Source of the DNA: Limonium bicolor
Taxonomy: Eukaryota > Streptophyta > Magnoliopsida > Caryophyllales > Plumbaginaceae
Assembly (NCBI GenBank): GCA_023374045.1
Contig: CM041780.1
Span: 36,588,030-36,652,029, forward strand
Length of the DNA: 64,000 bases
Reading direction: 5' to 3'
The notes beneath the pieces are model-generated. The model saw only the letters and a program-made list of their open reading frames with translations. It searched no databases and had not been told where the DNA came from. Of this stretch, positions 46,819-57,170 are shown piece after piece; position 1 is the stretch's first letter, and every line of letters starts with the position of its first letter. Position numbers and translations under genes: made by a program.

Positions 46819-47889
46819 CTGTAAGAATGCTCAGCGCATCTTACGTACTTAGTCCATGACCTAATGTATTTCACAAGCTTCATGAGTATTGATGGTATCA
46901 CATGAGTCATAACAAATAATATGAACAATACTATTATTTTATTAATAACCATCCTTTTACATCATGTGCTTCTTTCTTATTCTACCTCTCTTATATCATA
47001 CTTAAAGTATTATATGGCAAGTTCTTTCTAAAGGTTAGGTTTAACAGTACTGGTTTCATATGCGTCACATTGATTACTGCTGACGGTGTTGTGTTCATCT
47101 AGATCTTCTTAATCTCATGGTATAACATTCTTGATTCTCCACCCATGATTAACACATCTCCAGATTTAAGTATTAACTTCCTGGCACGGTCCACACGCTT
47201 CTGCTCGTCATTTAGGAATTCAGCGTCATCTCCAATGGACCAAGACACTACGGGTATCCCTCTTTCGAGAGACTCCGCTATCTCGTCCTTATCTTGGTGT
47301 AGTCCAAGTCGTCCTTCTTTTTCGTAGAAGTTGCAATGCATAGGTCTACTTGTATGTTTGGGATCGGATCAGCTTCAAGTTGTCGTGCGATCTCCACGGC
47401 TTGCATAACAACCGGGTGTGAAACTTCGGGATTTCCGGTGGTGAGACTCCATCTTGTGCTCTCGTGGTTTGGTATGTCTTGGCATACGGATTCCAATCCT
47501 TGCCTAAGCTCATCATTCTTAACTTCATCTTAGCTCGCCCTGGGTTCTCCGGTGTATAAAAACCTCCCGGTTCCACTCCTAACTGACTGCATCTCCTGAT
47601 GATGGCTATTTGCGCTTCAGGTGTCAAGTATCCCCTTAATAAAATCATACCTGAGCGGATAACCTGACATTGATTTAGTGTGATCTCTCGGGTTTCGATG
47701 TCGGTCTCTTCCGAGTTATGCGTTGTAGGTATTGGATAGCAAATATTAAAGTTTCCTAAGGTAATGGTAAGTAACATCTTACTTAAGTTCTAACCATGTA
47801 CTAAATTTTATCTAACTCATTCATTCACTTAAGCATGCATGAAATGTTATAAGCTGGCAATTTAATCACTTAATGGGTTATAGCGGTAC
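46819..47889 (-). other. Putative 1071-nt intron between gag and protease of element G
   Basis: On the minus strand the segment starts CAG|GTACCG and ends TTCTTACAG|AGG. Removing it joins the gag linker to the protease in the same frame (phase 1), giving the EAQAGESGTILTGTF-type sequence expected before DSGA. Without removal the gag frame stops after a few codons. It contains a decayed AlkB-like coding region in sense orientation. Plant Ogre elements have a spliced intron within their polyprotein region, so an intron is not unprecedented, but I know no case at this position with this cargo. Confidence 0.6.
46991..47777 (-). pseudogene. AlkB-type 2-oxoglutarate/Fe(II) dioxygenase, decayed
   Basis: Three overlapping minus-strand frames (47777-47346, 47496-47278, 47341-47099) together cover a nearly whole AlkB domain of the plant ALKBH1-like type. 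Visible motifs are LLRGYLTPEAQ and GGFYTP near the N-terminus, then NFYEKEGRLGLHQDKDE with the iron-binding HxD at 47291-47299, VVSWSIGDDAEF, GDVLIMGGESR, the distal His in LYHEI (47117-47119), and LNLTFR near the end (47027-47047). In the RxNxTxR motif that binds 2-oxoglutarate, the first Arg is Leu. Frameshifts lie near 47430 and 47340, and an in-frame TAG at 47099-47101. AlkB proteins remove alkyl groups from nucleic acids; some plant RNA viruses carry one. Here it sits inside a putative retrotransposon intron. Family call is firm; a role in the element is inference. Confidence 0.8.
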
Positions 47890-48231
47890 CTGGTCTTGAT
47901 GAGGGTTCAGCCTCATCCTCCCGGTCCACCATATAGAGAGTAGGCCCGGTCTTCTGGGTCACCTGGGGTCCTTTGTTGGCTGCAGGCTGTGTCGCCTTGT
48001 GACCGTCGGATCCAACGCCCTGATCAGTCTTACCCTTGCCCTTTCACTCGGGCCTAAAGGCTCTGCTCTCGGGGTTTCGGAAGCACTCGTAGGCTCGGTG
48101 TCTGAGCACTCTACATAAGTTGCATTCCACCTTGTTGCCCTTGCAGTCAAGTCCGGGGTGGTCCTTGTGGCACCATGAGCAGATATAGCGGCGTTGGTAT
48201 CCACCACCGGCTCCTTTCCCAGACTCAGACC
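47890..48231 (-). pseudogene. Element G gag, zinc-knuckle exon (broken)
   Basis: The minus-strand frame encodes two CCHC-type knuckles: CSWCHKDHPGLDC (48143-48181, spacing C-x2-C-x3-H-x4-C) and CNLCRVLRHRAYEC (48083-48124, spacing C-x2-C-x4-H-x4-C), then a linker to the protease. The knuckles bind genomic RNA in the nucleocapsid. One TGA (48044-48046) breaks the frame. Both ends coincide with splice-like sites: an acceptor AATCAG|GG at 48232 and a donor CAG|GT at 47889. Upstream sequence up to 48271 is intron-like and was split by element T. Confidence 0.75.
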
Positions 48232-48271
48232 CTGATTGTTCACATTATTAGTGATTGGATCTCGATGGTTG
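48232..48271 (-). other. 3' half of a putative 80-nt gag intron, split by element T
   Basis: On the minus strand it ends ACTAATAATG...AACAATCAG, with a CTAAT branch-point-like motif about 20 nt before the AG. Its 5' half, starting GTAAGAAAAT, is at 61620-61659. GGTTG (48267-48271) is the target duplication of T. Restored by removing T, the intron is 80 nt and removing it keeps the gag frame (phase 1). Confidence 0.6.
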
Positions 48272-50299
48272 TGTGAGCCTCGATTTTAAACCCAATCCTA
48301 TGTGGATTAGAGTTGATTAGGATCTAGTCAGGTTTTAGGTCCACTTATAACCTAAGATTAATAACTATGTCATATAACATTAATTATTAAAACCTAAGCT
48401 AGCTCACTGGAACCTATTATGAGTCGCCACCTAATTTTTACCTATATCAAATTAGGAAAGGAGAGTTCGGGTTCAGGGGCTTGATATTCGCCTTAGTCAG
48501 GGTTCAATTACTTTCATTACCCTTAGAAGTCATTTTTCCTCTACTTAGTTTAATTACGGCTTATTACGAGTCATTTTAACCTAAGTGCGCGAGCTTCTAT
48601 TTTTGTGTGTTTTTTAACATTTTTGACAAAAAATAAAGTGGAAAAAGACAACTTAAACTAGGGTTTCGGAGGCAGAATTAAGTCAAATTTTGTTTCCTTC
48701 CGTGGCTACGGACCTAATGTCCGAACCCACGAACCCTAGTTAACCTATGTGAACATAAAAGTCGAATTAAACAGAAAACACAATTTTGAAAAGTCCGGGG
48801 CCACGGACAGGATGTCCGTGGGCCCAAATATTATTTTAGAAAACCTAAATTTTGAAAATTTTGAAATACCGCCACCGTCCGGGGGCGTCCGGGCTTACAG
48901 ACAAGGCGTCCGGGACCCCGGACATAGCGTCCGTGGGTGTGGACCGCCCTCGGACGGCGGCGTTTGGGAGGTTACCACGGTGTTTTGAGCTCAAATTTTA
49001 TGGGTGTGTAGCTGAAAGATGTAAAAGACGTTAGTGATTGAAAGTTTTAAATTTGACTACGAATTAAGGACAAAACTTATTGAACAAGTTAGTGGACAGA
49101 AACGTAAACAAATCTTAATTCAGAAGCCAAGAAAAGTCAATTCGAAGAGGAATTTCAACCAGAAGTGTATTGAGATCAGTGGAGTTAAAGAATTTGAATT
49201 TTAACCTGTTTTGGCTTCGAGATTTGGTTGTTCCTTCATGTCGGGAAACTTCGAACGCTTCGTTGATAGCCAATCTGATTCAACTTCGACCCGAGCTTCT
49301 GACCCCTTCTTGCTTGTATGTTTATGGACGGTTTTCTTCTGTATTTTGGTGTTTTGGTGCTTGGAAGTTCAATTGGAGAAGAAAGGATGAGTTTTTTTTG
49401 TGATTTCGGGGTGATTTCGCAATGTTCGGTATTGATTTGAGGCTTGGAAGTGTAAAAAACGTGGGGAGAAGGCTTGTGGCTGTGTTTTCTGACTTTGGGA
49501 GTGTTCTCCTTTGCCCTAGGTCATTTTTGGAAGGTCTTTTTATAGAAAGAGCAAGGCCATGTTGATAGAACAAAATTTTTATCTAAAATCCTGATTTTGT
49601 GCTCTAGGAGAATATGATTTTTAAAATAGGATACAAACGATAAAAATTCTGTGAAATTTTAACCAATGATAAAAGACGCGTTTTAGGAATTTTGAGAGTT
49701 GGAATCAGGTTATTTTGATAAATAACCGATTAGATAAAAATCTTACAATCCGGAATCTCCCATAATTCATAACTTATTATTGGAAAGTCGAAATAATGAA
49801 ATTCCAACGGCATTAGTCTCTAAAACTAATCCTCTATATTGTATTAAAATTGTATGACATTTCGTTTTAAATTCGGTGGTTTCTAGAGGAGAGAGAAAAT
49901 TGCAAAAATGATTGAATTTCTCTTTTAAATTTTGGGATAAGGTTCCAAATAAAATAATTTCAGGTTTGGGACTGTATGTAGTCATTCTAACCATGTGACA
50001 ATTTTATTTTAATTTTGGAAACCTTCTATTTGAGGCTATTTCATGTGTTAATTATTAAATAAATTAGCTTATAATATGAATTAAAAGCTGAATTTCCAGA
50101 ATAAATATTATCAGAAAATCACGAAATACCTTTCATAATAACTATGATTTTGGAAGTGTTTGGAGATAGCTAACAAGTCATAGAAAATCCCGAAAATGTC
50201 CTTGGAAAATCCCGCATTGGTGCATTTTGACCATTTTACCCTTTATAACACGTATGCCTTAGAGACCATTCTGAGGGGGTTAAAATTTTGGGTATAACA
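48272..50299 (-). mobile_element. Element T 3' LTR
   Basis: 2028 bp, TGTTATACCC...GGCTCACA on the minus strand. It contains a GC-rich zone of GTCCGTGG/CCACGGAC inverted repeats (about 48700-48970; best pair 48801-48808 with 48814-48821). It is longer than the 5' LTR because of indels near 49560-49690. Confidence 0.9.
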
Positions 50300-50316
50300 G
50301 ATTGCCCCACGTCAAC
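50300..50316 (-). promoter_or_regulatory. 3' polypurine tract, element T
   Basis: GTTGACGTGGGGCAATC on the minus strand, touching the LTR start. The T' copy has GGGGGG, so one purine is replaced here. Confidence 0.7.
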
Positions 50317-50404
50317 TAGGCTTTGTAATGAAGATGAGAAGGCTAGTTGATGCTTGAGTGGTACCCCAAAATTTTGGATCTTAAAAGACCCCACAAGCAA
50401 TTGA

Positions 50405-50590
50405 AATTCGACATGTTGTGTCGAGCTGTTCTAAGGCGCTGACTACCTATGAGTAAAGTGGAAGGATGTAGAGCGATTCTAAGGCGTCGATCACCTAATG
50501 AAGTAATGTTAGACTATTCTAAGGCGCCGACTACCTATAATGAAGTAATGTCAAGCGATCTCTAAGGCGTTGAAACCTATAATGAGTGAA
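50405..50590 (-). repeat. Four-unit tandem repeat, 3' UTR of element T
   Basis: Units of about 45-50 bp contain TTCTAAGGCG and ACCTATAATGA-like blocks. They correspond, reversed, to 44225-44405 of T' but have diverged in number and sequence. Confidence 0.6.
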
Positions 50591-50769
50591 ATATGCTTAA
50601 TGTGATGATGATAATATGACCTAGGTGCATCTAGGGACCAGAACCTATTCCGAAGTGTGTGTAAAAGGTTAAGGACTGAGAGTGCCAAACGTGGCAGGTG
50701 CTAAGGAAGTGGGTAAGACTTATGACGAGCTTGAGGGTGAGTTCTTCTACTCAGGTGAGAAGTTGTATC

Positions 50770-51140
50770 TGTAAAGAAGCTGCATCTTCGTGGTGAGAAT
50801 CTGTATCTGAATCTACGTGTGAGAATCTGTATCTCTGAAGAATCTGTATCTATGGATGAGAATCTGTATCTCTGAAGAATCTGTATCTTCGGCTGAGAAT
50901 CTGTATCTTTGGCTGAGAATCTGTATCCTCGGCTGAGAATTTGTATCTCTGAAGAATCTGTATCTTTGGCTGAGAATCTGTATCTCTGAAGAATCTGTAT
51001 CTTTGGCTGAGAATCTGTATCTCTGAAGAATCTGTATCTTTGGCTAAGAATCTGTATCTCTGAAGAATCTGTATCTTCGCTGAGAATCTGTATCTCTGAA
51101 GAATCTGTATCTTCGTGGTGAGAATCTGTATCTCTAATTT
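50770..51140 (-). repeat. Satellite-like tandem array of GAATCTGTATCT units
   Basis: About twenty GAATCTGTATCT motifs are spaced 18 or 20 bp apart, alternating CTCTGAA and TTGGCTGA spacers into a higher-order unit of about 38 bp. The 164-codon minus-strand frame across it (repeated DTDSSEIQIL) follows from the period and is not taken as a gene. Its place in the 3' UTR fits the known hypervariable zone that can seed satellites. Confidence 0.85.
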
Positions 51141-51733
51141 GAGACGAGAAATATCGTATGAATAGATGCAAGGTAAATTTTATGCAAATTATCATGATGA
51201 AAGTTGATTATGAAAGTGCCAAACATGGCAATGTTGAGGTGTTATGCAAAAGTTGTAAAATGCAACTAAAGTGTTTGTTGGAAGCTTGTCCAAAACAAGG
51301 AACTGTTGAAGAATGTGCCAAACATGGCAATGTAGAAAAACTCTATTGAAAAAGGAAAGTGAAATGATCATTTCCTGACTTAAAATTTCATATCTACAAT
51401 TCGTTTCTTAGAGAATGAACATGTCGTTGGTGGAAGTGTGTGGTGCTGTTGTGGTGCTAAAGGATTTTGGTGGTGTTCATGATTTATGATAGTCCTTGGA
51501 TTGGGTTGTGATTTTGGATGGTGGTGAGGGTTATGACCGGCCTGATGTTTTTGTGGTGGAAGGCTAAAGACGGGCCTGAGAGTGTGTATGTGTGGAGGTA
51601 AGGGCTTATGTGTGCCTGTGGTGGGATGGTGGTGCTCAAGCTTTGGGTTCCCATTGGTGTTGGCATGGCAATTGTTGGAACCAACAATTGCTCCCAGTAT
51701 TTTTCTTTAGGACAATCTGAGCTAGAGTTCATA
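51141..51733 (-). other. Element T internal sequence left of the solo LTR
   Basis: No recognisable gene. It carries GTGCCAAACATGGCAATGT-type repeats (about 51217 and 51315) and, at 51681-51707, a hairpin AATTGTTGG/CCAACAATT followed by a polypurine-like motif (on the minus strand ATACTGGGAGCAATT). The base pairs beside the solo LTR read TCATA. Confidence 0.5.
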
Positions 51734-52351
51734 TGAAATACCCCAAACCTTAGTATGTTTTTAAACATTTAAATATGGTATATTACGACTAAAAGAGTCT
51801 TAGAAACATTAGTAAACAATTTAAACCATAGAAAACATATATAAATGCTTAAAGTCAATTAGGGCTAAAATGTGTTCTAAGCTTAGGATATAAGCTGGGG
51901 TAAGACCTAATGAGCTTACCAAGATCTTATTTATATACTAATGAACATATTAAACCAATTACCAAAGAACCAAGCTTGAAAACAAGTTAAAACACAAAAT
52001 GTGCTTTAAGGAGTCTTAAAGCACATTTTTGAAAAATTGTCTTGTAAATGAGTTTTGAATGGCTAAATGTCCATCATTACTCTTTAATTAACATGTGTAC
52101 TATATAGTATCACATTTGGAAGTCTATATCAATGGGAAATCAAAAATTTCACACCTATGTGCCTTGTTTTAGTGAATAGTAACTAAAATAAGCTAGTTTG
52201 TTACATATGTTTGTATAAGTAATTAAATTGATAAACAACCCTAAAATACCCTTAGTAACATAAAGGAGGCCGTTTTTGTAGTAATGAGTCACCACACATG
52301 TAAGCTTATTAAGTAATAAGTGATGACTAATGGTTACTATTTACTTTAAGG

Positions 52352-52360
52352 TATAAATAT
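52352..52360 (+). promoter_or_regulatory. TATA box, solo LTR
   Basis: TATAAATAT followed by a CT-rich leader, at the place equivalent to the element B box. Likely core promoter; inferred. Confidence 0.5.
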
Positions 52361-54005
52361 CTTCTAAAAAGTAAAACCAATCTTCATTCTCTCATTTCTC
52401 TCACTTCACACGTCTTCAACCTCTCTCTATCTTCTTCTTGCTCTCATTCACGGTTTGCTACAGCAACACCAACACCACCATCATTTTCCATCTTTGACCA
52501 CTTGTAACTCCTAGCTCATTTTGCCAAATTAAATTCTAAGACCACATTCTCTTCCTCTCATCAAGCTCTTCAATTCTATCCTTTCAAAATCTCAAGAGCT
52601 CCATTTTGGTGCCAAGAAGAATCTCCATGGGAGGAGCTTGAGCTCATCTTTTCACATATTGTTGTTCTCCTTTGCTTCTAGGTAAGGAAACTCAAAGAAA
52701 AATAACACTTCCTTCATGTTATTATGTTGTCCAAAAATCACCACTAATGGTGCCCTTACCTTGCCTTGTTCTAGCTTCATTTCAACCTTTCATGACTAGG
52801 TGGAGTCCTCTCTTGATATATATTCAAACTCTCTTCAAGTTCTAAGGTAAAACAATTATCTTAATGTTTTTAAAACAATGTACAACCTAGGGTTTACAAT
52901 GAGATGAAGCTTAAAGCTTGAATACTCATTATATTGTTTGTATATTGTTTAGAAGTTGACAAGCAAACCAAACATCATTACCGATTTTAATCAAGGAAAC
53001 AAGAAAGAAGTTGTGAGGAAAAGAGGTAAATGTACTAACCTAATGTGGTTTAAAGTCTTAGGAGAAATGAGCTTATATTGCTTGTTAAAATGATCTAAGG
53101 AGCCAATGGTGAATGACTTAGTAAAATGTTCTCAAAGGCTTAGTAAAAGGCATATGTGTTCTTGAGTGTATTTGCAGGTCAAAGGCAAATATAATGTGGG
53201 AAATTCAGTGTTTATGATTTATGCATCTTAAGCGCCTAAGAGCCATGTTATTTAAGGGCCTAAGTGCCATGCAATTTAAATTATGCACTATATTGTGATG
53301 TAGTGCTAAATGAGTGAAGTTTTGTGTATAAGAATGTGTTTGATGGATTTTAGTGCTCTTGGTTGTTTAATGGTGAAAACACTATGTTTTGGTTTAGTAA
53401 TGTTCTAGGGGTTCATGTCAAAATTTAGGTAATAAACAAGAAGTTCTAAGGGTTTTAAGTGAGTTTGGTAAGTTAGGAAATGTTTAGGATGGATAAGTGC
53501 TTTCCTAGTGAAAGAAACATGCATTAAGGGGTTTAAAGATGTAAAAAGGGCTTAAGCAATGTTCTAGAGGATTTAGAATGCAAAAGAATGTTTTTTGACA
53601 TTTCAAGATCATGGTGAGATTGTATTTAGGACTTGTGTATTGTTGGTGAAAAAGGGATGAAGTGATTTGTTGCATGGGAAGCTATAAACTTGTAAAGGTG
53701 TTCAAGGAGTTGTTTAGGAAGGAGAGATGCTTGGGAGATGATGTTGTAGTGGTGAGGAAACATTATTGGCATAGTGGTTATCATAGGTATGAAATACCAC
53801 ATAGAAACTCAGTGAAAAACATTGTAAGTGTAAACCTTTTTATAAGAATTTGTGTAAATGCTAGTGGAGGATTTTAGTGAATGAATTAAGGAGTTTTAAG
53901 GAGGTCTTAAGGTGTGTTTGAAGTGCCCAAATGAGGTTAGGATATACTAGGATATATGAGGTGAAGTTTGGAGTTAAATGGGCAATGAAAAATAAGGGTC
54001 TGGAG

Positions 54006-54323
54006 CAGACCGATCTTGCGACCGAACTTGCCAAGATCGGTCGAGCCCAGTTTACCCTGCGAGAAATGGTTTCTGGAATGGACCGACCTTGGGGACCGGA
54101 CTTGCAAGGTCGGTCGGGCATGGATTTTTGTACGTGAGTAAGTCTCGGGAATCGACCGATCTTGCGACCGGACTTGCCAAGATCGGTCGGGCCTGAATTT
54201 TCAAAGGGAAGAAACTCTCGGGAATTGACCGAACGTGTGACCGAACTTACAAGGTCGGTCGAGTAGAAAATTTGATGGTAATATGTTCTGGAATGGACTG
54301 ACCTTGTGTAAGGTCGGTCGAAC
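54006..54323 (+). repeat. Tandem hairpin array, solo LTR (five units)
   Basis: Units of 70-85 bp carry GACCGATCTTG/CAAGATCGGTC (54008-54042), GACCGACCTTG/CAAGGTCGGTC (54081-54115), then GACCGATCTTG/CAAGATCGGTC again, a decayed unit, and a shortened GACTGACCTT/AAGGTCGGTC. T-A and C-G alternate at the same pair in both arms. It is similar in motif to the element C array but has different linkers. Confidence 0.75.
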
Positions 54324-55250
54324 CTAAACTTGTAAAAAAAAAACATAAAAGTATGGCTTAAGTAATAAACCCTAGGGGGTATAATGTAGGTAATCAAGTA
54401 CAAGTTTAGACATTAAAACATGTCGTAAAATCATGTGAAACACTTAGTAAATTTGAAGTTAAGTAAGTAATTAACCGACATTCTTAAACATGTATAGGAG
54501 TGACCTACGGTGGAAATCAATCGAAGCAAGGACCAAGGTATGGTTTTCTCGCATTCTGTTGCCTACCGGTTTACACCGGCTTGTGTGTTGTTTGTTTTTC
54601 TGTGTGTTTATGACGTTATAAGACTTAATCATGTAATGAGTTTACAGTTGTTATTATTATTGTGATGTTATGATGTGACTCATTTCCCTTGTGTGTGTCA
54701 AACATGACTTACCACTTGTTGTGAATTGTTGTTAAGTTCCACCGTTGAACTTCTAACAAGTGCTAACTGGGAAGTGAGGAATCCGGTTGTCCGGCCATGC
54801 ATGTAAGTTTAAGAGTAGATATCTGAATCAGATTCGACTCTTATTTTGTTAAGATTGTTCTCCTTAATTTGGCGTTCGATCTCCCGCTAGCTTCCTCCAA
54901 AGCTTACCTATTCTGAGTTATGATCGGTTTAGTGGGAACATGTGTTTGTGTGGTGTGTTCGGGTCACTATATCCGAACCATCTGTGACTTAAGTTACTCG
55001 TTCGAATAACAGAACGGTAATGAGTGTGTGTAACGAGCTTAACATGATAGTGAACCATTCTCTAGGCTCTTATGTTGTTTAACCTTCTTGGTTTGTTATT
55101 GTGGAAGAGTATCCACTGTGTATGTGATGTTGTGCTATGCAATAATAATGCTATGCCACATGTTATGTTTATGTTTAAAATGAATGCCATGTTATCATGA
55201 CAATTAGTTGCGCGTATCCCGGTAGCCGATGGGCTGCGCGTTAACCATAC

Positions 55251-55279
55251 CAGCCAAGGGTTGCTGACCCCCTCGGGGG
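55251..55279 (+). other. Two adjacent U5 hairpins, solo LTR
   Basis: CAGC/GCTG (55251-55266) followed by CCCCC/GGGGG (55268-55279). Same order as elements B and C; stems kept, loops different. Confidence 0.55.
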
Positions 55280-55560
55280 CTCCATATTTTAACTGCAGGA
55301 TGAGGATCGAGGAAGCAGAGTGGCTCTAGATTCTAGGCTGCAGATGTACTTTGGTTATTTTGGATGTTGAGCCCGGGATGCGCCTTTGCTCCCGTGGCAT
55401 TGTATTTTGATTCCGTTGATACTACTGTGGCGGTATATTGGCAGTTTACAGTGAAGGAATGTAATTAAATACTTGGTATTGTATATGATGTATTTATGGT
55501 TTTAGTTCTGTGCTCGGGAGTCTGATCATCAGACCGGTACACTTGTATTTATTCTGCCTT

Positions 55561-55582
55561 GTTAACCACGTGGGTGGTTGAC
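55561..55582 (+). other. U5 hairpin near LTR end, solo LTR
   Basis: GTTAACCAC pairs with GTGGTTGAC around GTGG, with one U-G pair on the sense strand. It is homologous to 5043-5064, 26975-26996 and 62663-62684. Confidence 0.6.
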
Positions 55583-55674
55583 GGCGTTGTAGCACCAAGC
55601 GTTTAGTTAATGTCTAGTTCTTTATTTCCGCTGCGATTTCAATTAGTTGTGAAGTACGTTGTAGGGGTGTTACA

Positions 55675-57170
55675 TCATGGCCATCGATCGGAACGATCAA
55701 TTGCCCCCAGTATTTTCTTTGATTAAACACGCGAACGAGTCTCATCCTCACAGGGTCAAGGTTTATGTTTTGATTTGGTGCTTCCTAACCTACACTTGTC
55801 GTGTTTGGTGTTTGCACTCATTTCTCGCTTACGGTCACAACTTCTAGACCATTGAATTTGATATTTGATGAATTTACGCATTCGATCTGTTACTTTCACG
55901 TGATTAGATACACAATTACCAAGTCGGAAGTCTTTATAGCTTATAACGTGGCAATGGGGTGTGATGAAAGACAACGGGACCATGGAGGAATATTTGAGGT
56001 ATGTGGAGCTATAAGGGTGACCAAAGTTGCATATTGCGTCTTCTGTATCTCTCTGTCGGAATCATCTTGTCTGAAGTCTCTAGCTGCTTCGTGTTCACGT
56101 TGCTTTTGAGCTTCTGGATCTGGACTTTTGAAGTTGTCCTTTACACCATTTCTCTTTTCATGATTTGGATTTCTTCGAGGCACTTAGGGTTTGCCTTTTG
56201 TTTTATCCTTTCTTGGCTTTAGCTTCGGGGTTCTTGTGTTCCCCAGTTTTGGGCTTCGAGAGCTGTTTTGATGTGGGCTCTTTTGATCCTGTGTCCCTTT
56301 GGGACCATTTGCGGATCGCTTCGTCATGCTGATAGCGGCATTGCTTCTTTGGACTGATGAGAATGTTAAATGAGAGTCGGGCTCCTCGCTTCCTTTGGCA
56401 CCGGGTCGGACATTCATCATTGGCTGGGTTATTTTGTGAAGCTCATAATATCGAAAAGGGATATACGAACGGCTCAACGGGGGTGCCTAGGGTTTAATGA
56501 TAGGGTTTACAAGCTTTTGGCTATGTGGTGCTGTACCTAGGTGCTTCGTCATTCCTGATAGTTGTGTATCCGTTCTTTTTTTACTTTTCGCAGGTCTAAG
56601 AGTAAATTTACAAATTATCTCCTTCGGTCGGAGTTATACCGTTTACCTCACCTTTGAATGTGGTCTCACCGGAGTCATGTAAAAATGACACGCTCGTTCA
56701 CTCATGGTTTTTCCGCTCAAGACACTCTCGTGAATTCTCACTCTGAGATTTGTTCACACATTTAAACGAAAGGTGAAAGATGACGAACTTAAACCCAGAT
56801 TGCCCCCAGTATTAAACCAGGGTTTATAACAACAATTTGACAAATGTAGACTTTGAACCATTATGTGGTTGTTTGAGTGCTTTTGGGGGTGAGCTGTTGC
56901 ATTTGGTTGGGCATGTTCATCCTTTTAGAAACAAAAAGACAAGTCATTCAATTGCGAGAAAACAACCCTTCATAAAAATTAGTTTTGAAATGATTTGGTT
57001 GAAGGTGCAAAATGAACGAACATTTTTTTTTATTTTCTTGAGATTGTAAATCGAAAAGACAAAAGACTGAAATTCGAACATCTAAACCTCATTAAAGATG
57101 GAAATATCATAAACTCCTTACAAAATTGAAAAGAAAAAATTAAGAAAGCAACATGCAACTAGACTCTAGC
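55675..57170 (-). other. Element T internal region downstream of gag, little coding evidence
   Basis: No pol domain is readable. Polypurine-like motifs (minus strand ACTGGGGGCAATY) occur at about 55700-55715 and 56798-56815, the first preceded on the plus strand by a GATCG/CGATC hairpin. A minus-strand frame at 56477-55941 is annotated separately. Confidence 0.5.
55941..56477 (-). pseudogene. Charged low-complexity reading frame, element T
   Basis: Two consecutive open stretches in one frame (56477-56184 and 56183-55941), separated by one stop, encode a Lys/Arg/Ser/Pro-rich then Glu/Asp/Arg-rich sequence of about 178 residues (for example KLKPRKDKTKGKP). I recognise no family. It may be the decayed end of the polyprotein or chance. 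Low confidence. Confidence 0.2.

Larger units (their letters stand above)
51734..55674 (+). mobile_element. Solo LTR of the element A family
   Basis: The LTR runs from TGAAATACCCC to GGTGTTACA, 3941 bp, with no primer site or polypurine tract beside it. Flanks are TCATA (51729-51733) and TCATG (55675-55679), a 5-bp target duplication with one change. It is the most complete copy of this family here and shows what element A lost: a hairpin array and U5 hairpins. It arose by recombination between two LTRs after insertion in element T. Confidence 0.88.

Noticed and set aside
46991..47777. Endogenous plant RNA virus (Flexiviridae-type AlkB) as the source of the dioxygenase
   Set aside because: Motifs resemble plant ALKBH1-like proteins, and gypsy gag and protease flank it in frame; no viral replicase traces.
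50701..51195. 164-codon frame with repeated DTDSSEIQIL
   Set aside because: Produced by the tandem array; no start context, domain or conservation, and it lies in the 3' UTR of element T.
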